Notes under the pieces: generated by a model
Databases searched by the model: none
What the model saw: the letters and a program-made list of their open reading frames with translations, nothing else
Told to the model about the DNA's origin: nothing
Shown here: positions 1 to 9,104 of the stretch, one piece after another
Numbering within the stretch: position 1 is the first letter of the stretch
Layout: each line of letters starts with the position of its first letter
Position numbers and translations under genes: made by a program
Assembly: GCA_002403105.1 (NCBI GenBank)
Contig: DHHD01000050.1
Location: 1-33,137, forward strand
Reading direction: 5' to 3'
Length of the DNA: 33,137 nt
Source: Anaerolineaceae bacterium UBA4781
Lineage (GTDB): Bacteria > Chloroflexota > Anaerolineae > Anaerolineales > Anaerolineaceae

Positions 1-2
1 GT

Positions 3-1994
3 GGGGGAGTGGCTTTCAATTTGGGTATCGCCGTGTGGGTGGGATTGATCTGTGTGGCTGCATATGGAATTCTGTATGATCTGCTGCATGCTTATTTTGC
101 GCATAGACAAACTAATAAAAAAAGAACCAAGAAAAAATTATTGTGGTTGAGCCTGCTGGCTCCCTTTTTTCTGCTGGTGATGAGCAATGCAGAAGGTGGG
201 CTGGAAATGCTGCACGCCTCAGGCACATTTTGGAGCATGGATGGGCAGGGTAACCAGCAATCCACATTTTGGGAATGGCTGGATATCCAGGAGTTGAATG
301 AACCTCCCACGACGGAATCTCAATGGATCCCGCAACGGATTGCGGGAACCTGGTGGTGGCGTGCTTCGCGTGTGATCAGCGATTATGATGCAGCCGGTAA
401 TTTTCGCGAGGTGATCGATGAATTCCCGGCCTTCACTTTTTATCTGGCTGATCTACATCCGCATGTGCTTTCGATTCCGTTTTTCCTGCTCACGATTGCG
501 TTGAGTCTAAATTTATTCAATGGGGGCGGGGATTGGTTAGTACAAACCCGAAATTGGAATAATCTGATCAAAAAATGGGAATTTTGGAGCACTGCACTTA
601 TTCTAGGCAGCATTCTGTTTTTGAACACCTGGGATTTTCCGGCAAGTTTTGTATTATTCAGTCTGGTATTCTTGTTGTGCTTTATCAAAAAAAAGGGTTG
701 GAACTGGCAGGCATTTCTGGAAATCATTGAAAAGATCATTCTTCTGGCGTTAGGCTGTGTGCTGGTATATCTGCCGTTTTTTTTGGGTTTTGCATCCCAA
801 GCGGGTGGAATTTTACCCAGCTTGCTGTATTCCACACGTGGAATTCAATTCATCGTTATGTTCCTCCCCTTCCTTTTTCTGATCTGTTGCTACTTGCTGT
901 GGTTAAATCACAAACAAAAAGCACCAGATAAAAAGATACTTCCATATTTCTTGATCTTTGTTGCAATAATTTGCCTGTTCAGTTTACTGTTCCCACTTTC
1001 CAGACAGTTCGCGGTTTTTATTTGGACGCAGCTGCAGGAATGGAAGGGAGGGTTGGAGGGTCAAATTAGCCAGGCCATCCAACAAGCACAAGCCTTTGCC
1101 GCTATCTATGGAGCAACGGATATTTCCTCACTAATGGAAGAAACATGGGGTCGACGTATTCAAGATTCAAGCGTGATTGTTATTCTGCTGGTTTTCCTCT
1201 ACTTGATCCTTCGATTTCTATTTCGTACACGTACGGTGAAGAAGAGCGATGAAATCAAACCATTGGATGAAAAAGCCCCGGTGCATGATTTTGTACAACT
1301 TCTTATTTTCATGGGCTGCGGATTATGCCTGATACCAGAGTTTTTCTTCTTGGTGGATGTTTTTTCTGATCGCATGAACACCATTTTCAAATTCTATTTC
1401 CAAACATGGATCCTCTGGTCGTTAGCCGGTTCTTTTATTCTGGTGGTCTTGTGGGATGTTTTAAAAAGAATTCAGGGCATACTTTTCAAAATTATCTCCG
1501 TCCTTACCCTGTGTATCTGCTGTGTGTATCCATTTTTTATCTATCGCGATCGTATTCGTTATACTAATGTGGAAACCTGGACACTGGATGGAACAGCCTA
1601 TCTGGAGTACACAAATTCAGGAGATGCCGCTGTCATCGAAAAATTACAAACACTTCCTTATGGGGTGTTAGCAGAAGCAGTCGGGGGCAACTACACCGGT
1701 TATGCACGGATCGCAACTATCAGCGGATATCCAACAGTATTGGGTTGGCCGGGGCATGAAATGCAGTGGCGAGGTGGTTATGCTGAAATGGGTTCCCGCC
1801 AAACCGATATAAAGACCTTATATGAAACTGCTGATTGGTCTACTGCGAAATTCGTCCTGGATCAATATAGCATTCAATATATAATCGTTGGAAATTTAGA
1901 GCGAACTACATATACGGTCGACGAACAAAAATTTGTAGAAAATCTCACCATTCTCTTGCAAGAAAATGGCACCACATTATATGAATATCCATAG
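3..1994 (+). CDS. DUF2298 (Chlor_Arch_YYY) integral membrane protein, 5' end outside window
   Basis: This is a polytopic membrane protein whose reading frame is open to the left edge, so the N-terminus is missing; the GTG at position 9 is in frame but is probably not the true start. Numbered from that GTG, the run WWWRASRVI (115-123), EFP (138-140) and ADLHPHVL (147-154) is diagnostic of DUF2298. It is followed by LNTWDFP and RMNTIFKFYFQ. Around nine hydrophobic segments are visible, and a soluble C-terminal stretch contains GWPGHEMQWRGG. The family occurs mainly in Chloroflexi and archaea, is about 700-900 residues long, and resembles GT-C lipid-linked sugar transferases, but no reaction has been shown. 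The next gene starts 11 bp downstream and is also a GT-C-like membrane protein, so the two are probably cotranscribed. The family call is firm; the function is unknown. Confidence 0.85.
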   Translation, partial: GGVAFNLGIAVWVGLICVAAYGILYDLLHAYFAHRQTNKKRTKKKLLWLSLLAPFFLLVMSNAEGGLEMLHASGTFWSMDGQGNQQSTFWEWLDIQELNEPPTTESQWIPQRIAGTWWWRASRVISDYDAAGNFREVIDEFPAFTFYLADLHPHVLSIPFFLLTIALSLNLFNGGGDWLVQTRNWNNLIKKWEFWSTALILGSILFLNTWDFPASFVLFSLVFLLCFIKKKGWNWQAFLEIIEKIILLALGCVLVYLPFFLGFASQAGGILPSLLYSTRGIQFIVMFLPFLFLICCYLLWLNHKQKAPDKKILPYFLIFVAIICLFSLLFPLSRQFAVFIWTQLQEWKGGLEGQISQAIQQAQAFAAIYGATDISSLMEETWGRRIQDSSVIVILLVFLYLILRFLFRTRTVKKSDEIKPLDEKAPVHDFVQLLIFMGCGLCLIPEFFFLVDVFSDRMNTIFKFYFQTWILWSLAGSFILVVLWDVLKRIQGILFKIISVLTLCICCVYPFFIYRDRIRYTNVETWTLDGTAYLEYTNSGDAAVIEKLQTLPYGVLAEAVGGNYTGYARIATISGYPTVLGWPGHEMQWRGGYAEMGSRQTDIKTLYETADWSTAKFVLDQYSIQYIIVGNLERTTYTVDEQKFVENLTILLQENGTTLYEYP

Positions 1995-2005
1995 AAGGCA
2001 AGCCT

Positions 2006-3709
2006 ATGAAAATTCTAGAAAAACTGACAGTAACACACTTAATTTACGCAATTATATTAATTGTCGCAATCGCATTACGCCTTGTTAATCTAAATGGGGT
2101 ATCTCTGACAAACAACGAAGCACAGCATGCTCTATGTGCGCTAGACGGACATAGGCAAGGTTGTGAGGAGATATCACGGTTATATCTATTCTTTACTAAT
2201 ACCATCTTTACATTCTTTGGTGCGAATAATTTTTTCGCAAGAGTATTTCCAGCGATGATCGGTAGTTTGATCGTATTGATCCCTTTTATGCTGGAATCCC
2301 TTATTGACAGAAAGAGTGGAATTGTATTGGCAGTTTGTTTGGCACTTGATCCAATCCTCATCCAGACTTCCCGCGCTGCTGACAGCACCATCATCGGAAT
2401 TGTGTTCATCCTCTTTCTCGGGACGTTTCTTCTGAAACGGAATTGGATGGCTGCACTGGTTATATTTGCATTCGGTTTGCTGAGTGGGACATCTTTTTGG
2501 ATCGGTTTGATCATTCTGGGCATGGCTTATGGCGTTACCTGGCTCCTGACACGAAAAAATGAAGGAGAGGAGCTCCATCGAAATAACTCGATGGATGCGT
2601 TAAAAAATCAAATCAAAAATAAAAACTATCTGTTAATTCTTTTTCTTCTATGGGTTGGGATCAGTACACGTATGCTGACCGATCTGAGAGGATTATTATC
2701 TCCCTTGAAGTCATTGGTTGCGATTTTCCCTTCTGACGCAACACTAATGGTAAAAGCTACTTTACCGACCGATGTGCGCCTGATCGCCTTCCTTTTTTAT
2801 TCTTTCTATGCGATCATTTTCAGCTTTTCTGCTTTCTTCCATGCTGAACAAAATCAAAACCGCAGAAATCTGTTCTTTTTGATATGGATACTACTGGGAA
2901 TGGTGGTCTATCTCGTGCCACAATTTCCGTTATATGAAGCAGCATGGATCTGTATTCCAATGTGGGTGTTAGCTGCCAGTAGAATGGTTCAGATTGGAAA
3001 TGCGGCTTTGCAGGAAAAGAAAGCCATCCGTATTCCCATTCTGGTAGGAATTGCCATTCTGGTCTTTCTTTCATTGCAGGTAATCCGTTTACATTATTTA
3101 TTATCCGTTGGATTGGATCTCAGCAAAAATTTAGCGCTTTTGGTTGCACCATTGGTGTTATGCATCTTGTTTATTCTTCTCTACGGGTACGGATGGTCAA
3201 AGATACATGCTTTGCAAGTAGTTTCTGTGCTCTTCTTATTGTGCGGCACATTTGCATTGGTGCGAAATGCCAATCGTTCTGCGAATATTACCGATACCAT
3301 CGAGTATGAATTAATACGAGAAGGTTCCTATTTGAAGAATACCGATATCTTGATTGAAGAAATAGAAAATTACCGGACAAAAAATGAAATTCTACCTGAA
3401 GATATGGATATTGCACTCTCCAGCAATGATCAAACCGAAGGCATGGAATGGGTTTTAAGAGATTATTCTGTGAGTATCATCAGTGAGCTTTCTGAAAACG
3501 AAAGCAGCAGTTATGAGGTTTTAATTCTCAACTCGGATTCCACGCAAGCTTTTCCAGAACATGAAAGCGAGAATTTGGTGCTTTTTAGCAAACTGGCATG
3601 GGTACAAGAAGATTATTCTGGATTTCTTCCCAATGAGATATTAGAATGGTTAATATATCGCACTGCAACTCTTCAAAATGAAACCTGTACAGTGTGGTTC
3701 AGATTATAA
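2006..3709 (+). CDS. GT-C/GT39-like polytopic membrane protein
   Basis: The protein has 567 residues and many transmembrane segments. Its N-terminus has the layout of PMT/ArnT-type glycosyltransferases: a first membrane helix, then LR-x-x-L, then an acidic loop (LTNNEAQHALCAL, about residues 34-46) before a conserved region with FARVFPAMIGSL. The usual Asp-Glu pair of that loop is Asn-Glu here, with Glu38 retained, so catalytic activity is uncertain. The last 150 residues are soluble and poorly conserved. It starts 11 bp after the DUF2298 gene, and paired genes of this kind are known from Chloroflexi and archaea (Agl23-type proteins). A role in surface glycan or glycoprotein assembly is inferred from the fold only. 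The start is ATG after a GAAGGCAAG-like ribosome site. Confidence 0.65.
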   Translation: MKILEKLTVTHLIYAIILIVAIALRLVNLNGVSLTNNEAQHALCALDGHRQGCEEISRLYLFFTNTIFTFFGANNFFARVFPAMIGSLIVLIPFMLESLIDRKSGIVLAVCLALDPILIQTSRAADSTIIGIVFILFLGTFLLKRNWMAALVIFAFGLLSGTSFWIGLIILGMAYGVTWLLTRKNEGEELHRNNSMDALKNQIKNKNYLLILFLLWVGISTRMLTDLRGLLSPLKSLVAIFPSDATLMVKATLPTDVRLIAFLFYSFYAIIFSFSAFFHAEQNQNRRNLFFLIWILLGMVVYLVPQFPLYEAAWICIPMWVLAASRMVQIGNAALQEKKAIRIPILVGIAILVFLSLQVIRLHYLLSVGLDLSKNLALLVAPLVLCILFILLYGYGWSKIHALQVVSVLFLLCGTFALVRNANRSANITDTIEYELIREGSYLKNTDILIEEIENYRTKNEILPEDMDIALSSNDQTEGMEWVLRDYSVSIISELSENESSSYEVLILNSDSTQAFPEHESENLVLFSKLAWVQEDYSGFLPNEILEWLIYRTATLQNETCTVWFRL

Positions 3710-3726
3710 AGATTTGGGAAGGAATT

Positions 3727-4407
3727 ATGAAATTAAGCGATGCAATTACCATAGATGGTCCGGTAGCCTCTGGAAAAACCACAGTCGGGAAACAAGTAGC
3801 AGAAAAACTCGGATACCAATTCCTGGATACAGGCATTATGTATCGTGCGGTCACACTGGCAGTTATTGAGAGCCAAATTGATCTGCATGACGAGAATGCA
3901 GTCAGTGGAAAAGCCGAACAGATCAAGATCGAGATCATGCCCCCCGCCCAAAATGATGGGCGTCAAAATGACGTGTTTGTGGATGGGCAAGATGTGACCA
4001 CAAAATTATGGGAAAACAATGTGCGCGACGCGGTCTCGCTGGTATCCACTTATAAGCGTGTTCGGCAGGCACTGACCGAGAAGCAGCGTCAGATCGGTTC
4101 GCAGGGGAAAATCGTAATGGTTGGTAGAGATATTGGAACCGTTGTTTTACCCAATGCCGCGTATAAATTTTTTCTCATAGCATCGGTTGAAGAACGGGCT
4201 CGAAGACGTTTTCAGGAAATCCAAAGCAGTGGTAAAAAAGCAGATCTGGCTGAAATTCAGCATGCGTTAGAAGAGCGGGATAAGATAGATTCTTCGAGAA
4301 AACTTGCACCATTGGTCGCAGCCCAGGATGCGAAAATCATTGAAACGGATAATAAGACAGTACAACAAGTAGTGGCGGAAATACTCTCAGCAATACAGGA
4401 GAAATAA
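3727..4407 (+). CDS. cmk: Cytidylate kinase
   Basis: The enzyme phosphorylates CMP and dCMP with ATP in the cytoplasm, feeding CTP and dCTP synthesis. The 226-residue protein has the Walker A motif GPVASGKTT at residues 11-19, the CMP-site motif DTGIMYRAVT near residue 35, and the VGRDIGTVVLPNA and RRRFQE segments of the family. I chose ATG 3727 because it puts six residues before ITIDGP, as in other Cmk proteins, gives the normal length, and follows a GGGAAGGA site (3716-3723). A longer in-frame start at 3694 would overlap the preceding gene and adds residues absent from the family. The gene is followed after one base by the C69 peptidase gene, so the two are probably one transcript. Confidence 0.93.
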   Translation: MKLSDAITIDGPVASGKTTVGKQVAEKLGYQFLDTGIMYRAVTLAVIESQIDLHDENAVSGKAEQIKIEIMPPAQNDGRQNDVFVDGQDVTTKLWENNVRDAVSLVSTYKRVRQALTEKQRQIGSQGKIVMVGRDIGTVVLPNAAYKFFLIASVEERARRRFQEIQSSGKKADLAEIQHALEERDKIDSSRKLAPLVAAQDAKIIETDNKTVQQVVAEILSAIQEK

Positions 4408-4408
4408 C

Positions 4409-5737
4409 ATGTGCGATACCAGCGTAGTTCTTGCATGTGCTGCAAAGAATGGTGAAGCCTTTTTTGCCAAGAATTCAGATCGTGACCCAAACGAAGCGCA
4501 ATATTTAGTCATGCTCCCGGCACAAGATCATGCTAAGGATAAACAACTACGCTGTACATATATCCAAATTCCGCAGGTTAGCCACACATATAAAATACTG
4601 CTCTCCAAACCATATTGGATGTGGGGAGCGGAAATGGGAGCCAATGAATGCGGAGTGGTGATCGGGAATGAAGCGGTTTTTACCAAAGTTCAAGCCAAGA
4701 AAGAACCCGGACTGATCGGGATGGATTATCTTCGCCTGGCTTTGGAACGTTCTTGCTCTGCTTTGGAAGCATTGAATACCATTACAAATTTGCTGGAACA
4801 ATATGGACAAAGTGGAAATTGCAGCAAAGAACATGGGCTTTATTACAATAACAGCTACCTGATCATGGATGGCAAAGAAGCTTATATTCTGGAGACAATT
4901 GATAGAATGTGGATCGCTAAAAAAGTAATTGATTTTTATGCGATCTCGAATGCGCTCAGCATTTCGACCGAATGGGATTCAATATCTACTGACCTTATTG
5001 AATACGCTGTTGATAGAAAATGGTGCAAAGATAGGAGCCATTTCAATTTTTCAGAAGCATATTCTGACCTGATCTATACCAGATTCAGCCAGGGCTGCGA
5101 ACGTCGAAATCACGTTATGGATCTAATGAAGGAAAATAAAGGGAAAATCGAACTGCAGTTCATGAAAGAAGTACTGCGTTCTCATTCTTTAAATCCAAAA
5201 CAAACTTTCCCGGATCGTTCGCTCACTGCTTGGAATGTATGCATGCACGCCGGACCGGGACCAATTCGCAACAGCCAGACAACCGGATCTTTCATTACTC
5301 AATTCTCAAAGGATTTGCCAACACATTGGGTGACCGGGACCGCTGCTCCATGTCTTTCTATTTTTAAACCGATCTGGATGACTTCTGGACTGCCTGATAT
5401 AGGGCCGGAACCAACTCAATGCTTTACAAAAGATAGTTTATGGTGGCAGCATGAGATCTTGCACCGACAGGTTCTACGAGATTTTGCAGCTCGAAAAGCA
5501 GTTTTAAAACCTCTATTTGAAAAGCTTGAAAAGCAAATTGATGCGCTGATCGTTTCTGAAAAAAACATGAATGCAAAAACAAGAAACCAGATTTCCATGA
5601 AGTCATTTCAAATGGAAAAAGAACAGTTCCAGATTTGGAGTTTCTTGATTGAAAATGAAAAGAGCGAACATAAGAATGCTGTCTATTTTAAAAATTACTG
5701 GCAGAAAAATAATCAAAAAGTACATATACCGGTATAA
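4409..5737 (+). CDS. Secernin-type C69 family dipeptidase
   Basis: This is a 442-residue Ntn-hydrolase of peptidase family C69. The N-terminus MCDTSVVLA places Cys2 directly after the initiator Met, so Met removal would expose the N-terminal nucleophile without a propeptide; this fixes the start at 4409. AGGAG at 4397-4401 supports it. FAKNSDRDPNEAQ, PYWMWGAEMGANECGVVIGNEAVFTK-type residues (about 70-93), and VTGTAAPCLSIFKP are typical of the secernin subgroup. No signal peptide is seen, so it probably acts on small peptides in the cytoplasm, but substrates of bacterial secernins are not established. It starts one base after cmk. The histidine kinase downstream is in the same frame, separated by the stop codon and 30 bases. 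Confidence 0.85.
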   Translation: MCDTSVVLACAAKNGEAFFAKNSDRDPNEAQYLVMLPAQDHAKDKQLRCTYIQIPQVSHTYKILLSKPYWMWGAEMGANECGVVIGNEAVFTKVQAKKEPGLIGMDYLRLALERSCSALEALNTITNLLEQYGQSGNCSKEHGLYYNNSYLIMDGKEAYILETIDRMWIAKKVIDFYAISNALSISTEWDSISTDLIEYAVDRKWCKDRSHFNFSEAYSDLIYTRFSQGCERRNHVMDLMKENKGKIELQFMKEVLRSHSLNPKQTFPDRSLTAWNVCMHAGPGPIRNSQTTGSFITQFSKDLPTHWVTGTAAPCLSIFKPIWMTSGLPDIGPEPTQCFTKDSLWWQHEILHRQVLRDFAARKAVLKPLFEKLEKQIDALIVSEKNMNAKTRNQISMKSFQMEKEQFQIWSFLIENEKSEHKNAVYFKNYWQKNNQKVHIPV

Positions 5738-5767
5738 AATAAAGGAAACAGAATTGATGAGCCGGCG

Positions 5768-8700
5768 ATGGAAGTATTCTTACAACAGATTTCCGATAGT
5801 TTTATACTGAACCTCCCCGGTAACTGGGCGGATTGGTTTATATTTTGCCTTTGGACAGGCATACTGCTGGTTCTTATCTATCGCTATTCACAAAAAGTAG
5901 AATTAATTGAAACAAATCCACTAAATTGGTTTCTGTATTTTTTCTTCACTGTTATTTGTTCATCACTCTTTCGAATTGATCTTTTCCCTTTCCATATTCA
6001 AATCTTCCCTTCAAGCACGCAAACGGGCAGTGAATTCTTTTTTATTCTCTTACAAGCGATTCCATGGATAGCTGCTGCAATTTTTGAAAAACGAATGCTG
6101 AGCATCACACTGGCTTTAATAAGCAGCATGATATTCAGTGGCTTTTTTGGTCATAATATTTTCTTTATACTGCTAATATTATCTGTCGCATTCGTATTCA
6201 ACTATTTTCTTTCTGAAAAAACTGGTTTTTTAACAAAACTAAAGCAGCACCCAGTAGTGATTCTCGGTTTAGCCATCGTTTGCACTTTTCCTCTTTTCTA
6301 TCTGGAACGTTTTACAAGCAGCGGTATTGAGCTGCCCATTCGCCTGGATGCCAGTTTACATGATGGTTGGATCTTCTACCTCTCCCGAATACTTGAGTTA
6401 ATGGCAGCGGGATTGGTTGCTGAACTCCTGGTGCAAAAAAAGGGGATGACTGGAAATAAGGAACCACCGGTAAAGAGACTTCCGGAAAAAAAGAAAATAG
6501 CCCTTCATCTCATGGGTTTATTCTATCTGGCTCTGATCATTCTGACTATTTTATGGAATAGTACACGCGTTCATGCAATGAACAAGTGGAAGAATGACCT
6601 AGCAGGTCGAATCAGCGTCATTGATACTGCAATCATGTCTAACTTCACTTCCAACGCGATCAGAACCGATCAGCTTTCAAAAGAAATTCTACTTTCGGGT
6701 AATAACGCAGAAATACGCGATCAAATAAAGCCATTATTTCAACCGATCCAAAACTTGGATGCGTTCTACCTTTTTAATACCCAGGGTGAACTTGTTTTTT
6801 CGTATCCAAATGTTCCCGAAGAAGAATTAATAATTTCAGATGAGGAAATACAAATTTTTCAAAACACACTCCAGAAGAACACCATACAGGCCGCATTCAC
6901 ATCATTTGATGACTCCAATCTTTTTATGAGCATGCTCTATCCTGTTGTGGGAAAAGACAAGACCATTCAAGGAATTGTGATCGCTCGAGTTGATGTACGT
7001 AATAATCCAGGATTCCTTCCTCTGTCAACCTTGATCCAAACTTATCAATCAGAAGGATTGCAGGTGGTGTTTGTAAATACCTTGATCAATGCGAGGGTAA
7101 ATTGGAACGATAATTTGATCGTTAACCCTCCTGCAGCCTCCCTGTATTCCGCCATGGGAGTGGAAGGGTGGGGAATCGAGATGAGTTTGGATAAGCAAGC
7201 ATTTCTGATTGATTTCTTTAATGATTTCCTGCCGTATCTAATTACCGCGCTGGTATGCACAGCGGCTATCAGTGGATTCTATTTTCTGAAATGGGCAAAT
7301 CTGGAAAAAGCGATCATTTCACTTTCTTCTCGGTTCTCGGCAGATGGCTCTGAAAGGAACAAACCGGAGCTAACCGTCTTTTTCCCAAGGATCGTGCTTG
7401 AATTCATGGAGATACTGAAAGCGATCTTTAAAAGAATGGATAAACGTTTTCAGGAAACTCAAGCACTTTTAGATTTGTGGCACAGCTACGACAACCAGGT
7501 TTTATTCCATTCTCTTGTTGAAAAAGCGTTGACAGCATTTACAGAGGAGGACACTCTTTTCATCGAAGTACTGGTTGAAAAAGAGCAAGGAGATCAAATT
7601 CTAGAAAAGTTTCTGCTTTCCTTAGAAAAAGATAACAACGATTTTTCATACCTGGATGAGCAGATCAATAAGATCATTGAAGGTCAAGACCAGTTAGTGA
7701 TCGGAAACACAGCTCGTTTTCATCAATTGATCAGGGCTATTGGAAAATCTTTCCCACAAGCTTTGATCATCACCAGATTCCCAATTGACTCGGAACGGAA
7801 AGGCATATTAATAAACGCTTACCGTTCGGTGCATGAGTTTTCAAAAGACAGCATTACCGCATTCAACCAGAAAGCAGAAGCTTTCTATAATCAGATGGCT
7901 GCCATTATCCACTTACAGCAATGGCTTATGGAAAAGAAGATCTTATCCACCCTCTTTGATGATTTGAATTTTCCACTCTTTATTTTCTTGAATAAAGAAC
8001 TTCTGTTTGGGAATAAGGCAGCCTGCACATTTCTTAAAATGGATAATGAGGAAGAGCATACCAGCATTGAGAAACGTGTACATGAAAATGAGATTTACAA
8101 TATCATGTTGCGGAATGCTTCTCAGGAAAAAGCTGTAGTAACCAAAGAGATGCCATCCGGGGAGAAATACGAAATTGATATTCTAAATTCCACTGACCAA
8201 GAAACCGGGCAGATATCGGTTTTGCTGCTGAAAGACATAACACGTGAAAAGAAGCGCGAAGAAATCACGCATGATTTTGTGAACCTGTTAAGCCACGATC
8301 TCCGATCGCCGATCACGGTCATTCAGGGCTATTCGAAAATGCTCCCGATGGTAGGTGAATTGAATGCAACCCAACAGGATTATCTGGAGAAAATCAAAAA
8401 CGGTTTAGAGACCATTACTGCTCTCGTGGAAGGGATTTTAACAGAAGAGCGCATTGAAAATGGAATTGTGATTTCTTCAAATGAGATCGCCCTTCCGAAT
8501 ATGATCCAGAATATCCTTTCACAACTAGAATCACTGGCAAACCAAAAACGGGTGAAGATCGCATTAGCAGAAATCACCCCCGGCGTGATCATCCAGGGTG
8601 ATGCTGTACTGCTGAAGCAAGCTCTTTACAATATCATTCACAATGCTATTAGATTTTCTGAATTGGATGGATCAGTTGAAATTAAATTAATCGAAAATGA

Positions 8701-8944
8701 AAAAGATGTTGCATTAGAAATACGAGATTCAGGACCAGGAATTGCTGCGCTCGACATTCCTTTCATTTTTGAAAAGTATTACCACCCGAAAGCAGGGGAA
8801 TCCAGTTCGGAAAAAACGGGTGGAACTGGTTTGTATATCGCCAAGTTCATTATCAGTGCGCATAGGGGAAATATCGCTGTTGAAAGTGAGTTAGGAAAAG
8901 GTGCAATATTTAAAGTTAGTTTACCAAAAATAGTTTCCAGTTAG
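5768..8944 (+). CDS. Large membrane sensor histidine kinase, orphan
   Basis: This 1058-residue hybrid-free histidine kinase has, in order: about six hydrophobic helices (about 15-235), a further helix (about 243-262), a probable extracytoplasmic Cache-like region (about 265-485), a helix (about 487-507), a signalling helix, a GAF-like region (about 575-718), a PAS-like region (about 728-832), a HisKA domain with phospho-acceptor His843 in LLSHDLRSP, and a HATPase domain. The last domain has HNAIRF (N box), DSGPGI, FEKYYHP (F box) and GGTGL at 1018-1022. No response regulator lies beside it, so its partner must be elsewhere. The ligand is unknown. ATG 5768 has no clear ribosome site; AAAGGA at 5742-5746 is about 20 bases away, so translation may be coupled to the upstream gene. 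Confidence 0.9.
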   Translation: MEVFLQQISDSFILNLPGNWADWFIFCLWTGILLVLIYRYSQKVELIETNPLNWFLYFFFTVICSSLFRIDLFPFHIQIFPSSTQTGSEFFFILLQAIPWIAAAIFEKRMLSITLALISSMIFSGFFGHNIFFILLILSVAFVFNYFLSEKTGFLTKLKQHPVVILGLAIVCTFPLFYLERFTSSGIELPIRLDASLHDGWIFYLSRILELMAAGLVAELLVQKKGMTGNKEPPVKRLPEKKKIALHLMGLFYLALIILTILWNSTRVHAMNKWKNDLAGRISVIDTAIMSNFTSNAIRTDQLSKEILLSGNNAEIRDQIKPLFQPIQNLDAFYLFNTQGELVFSYPNVPEEELIISDEEIQIFQNTLQKNTIQAAFTSFDDSNLFMSMLYPVVGKDKTIQGIVIARVDVRNNPGFLPLSTLIQTYQSEGLQVVFVNTLINARVNWNDNLIVNPPAASLYSAMGVEGWGIEMSLDKQAFLIDFFNDFLPYLITALVCTAAISGFYFLKWANLEKAIISLSSRFSADGSERNKPELTVFFPRIVLEFMEILKAIFKRMDKRFQETQALLDLWHSYDNQVLFHSLVEKALTAFTEEDTLFIEVLVEKEQGDQILEKFLLSLEKDNNDFSYLDEQINKIIEGQDQLVIGNTARFHQLIRAIGKSFPQALIITRFPIDSERKGILINAYRSVHEFSKDSITAFNQKAEAFYNQMAAIIHLQQWLMEKKILSTLFDDLNFPLFIFLNKELLFGNKAACTFLKMDNEEEHTSIEKRVHENEIYNIMLRNASQEKAVVTKEMPSGEKYEIDILNSTDQETGQISVLLLKDITREKKREEITHDFVNLLSHDLRSPITVIQGYSKMLPMVGELNATQQDYLEKIKNGLETITALVEGILTEERIENGIVISSNEIALPNMIQNILSQLESLANQKRVKIALAEITPGVIIQGDAVLLKQALYNIIHNAIRFSELDGSVEIKLIENEKDVALEIRDSGPGIAALDIPFIFEKYYHPKAGESSSEKTGGTGLYIAKFIISAHRGNIAVESELGKGAIFKVSLPKIVSS

Positions 8945-8980
8945 CTATTCACAAATCCAAGAAAAAAAGAAGACAAAACA

Positions 8981-9005
8981 AAAAATGTTATTTTGTAACA
9001 TTTTT
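8981..9005 (+). terminator. AT-rich inverted repeat after the histidine kinase gene
   Basis: The arms AAAAATGTTA (8981-8990) and TAACATTTTT (8996-9005) pair perfectly around a five-base loop, 36 bases past the kinase stop. The right arm ends in five T residues, as in an intrinsic terminator, but the stem has only two G-C pairs. An operator for the hppA promoter just downstream is an alternative. Confidence 0.4.
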
Positions 9006-9023
9006 GCATGTTCAATAAAAGTA

Positions 9024-9052
9024 TTATTCCGGATAAATATCCGATATATAAT
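9024..9052 (+). promoter_or_regulatory. Promoter of hppA with an embedded palindrome
   Basis: A consensus -10 TATAAT lies at 9047-9052, and a weak -35 (TTATTC) lies at 9024-9029 with 17-bp spacing. The spacer holds the perfect palindrome CGGATA-AA-TATCCG (9030-9043), which could be an operator bound between the -35 and -10 elements. The predicted start point is near 9059, giving a leader of about 45 bases. Confidence 0.5.
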
Positions 9053-9104
9053 AATCGTTTGTGCTTAGACTGTTTATTGGTGCTGTAACTGAGGAGAATT
9101 ATTA

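Noticed and set aside
3694..3726. Longer N-terminus for cytidylate kinase
   Set aside because: It would overlap the preceding gene and adds residues not found in Cmk; the ribosome site GGGAAGGA supports ATG 3727.
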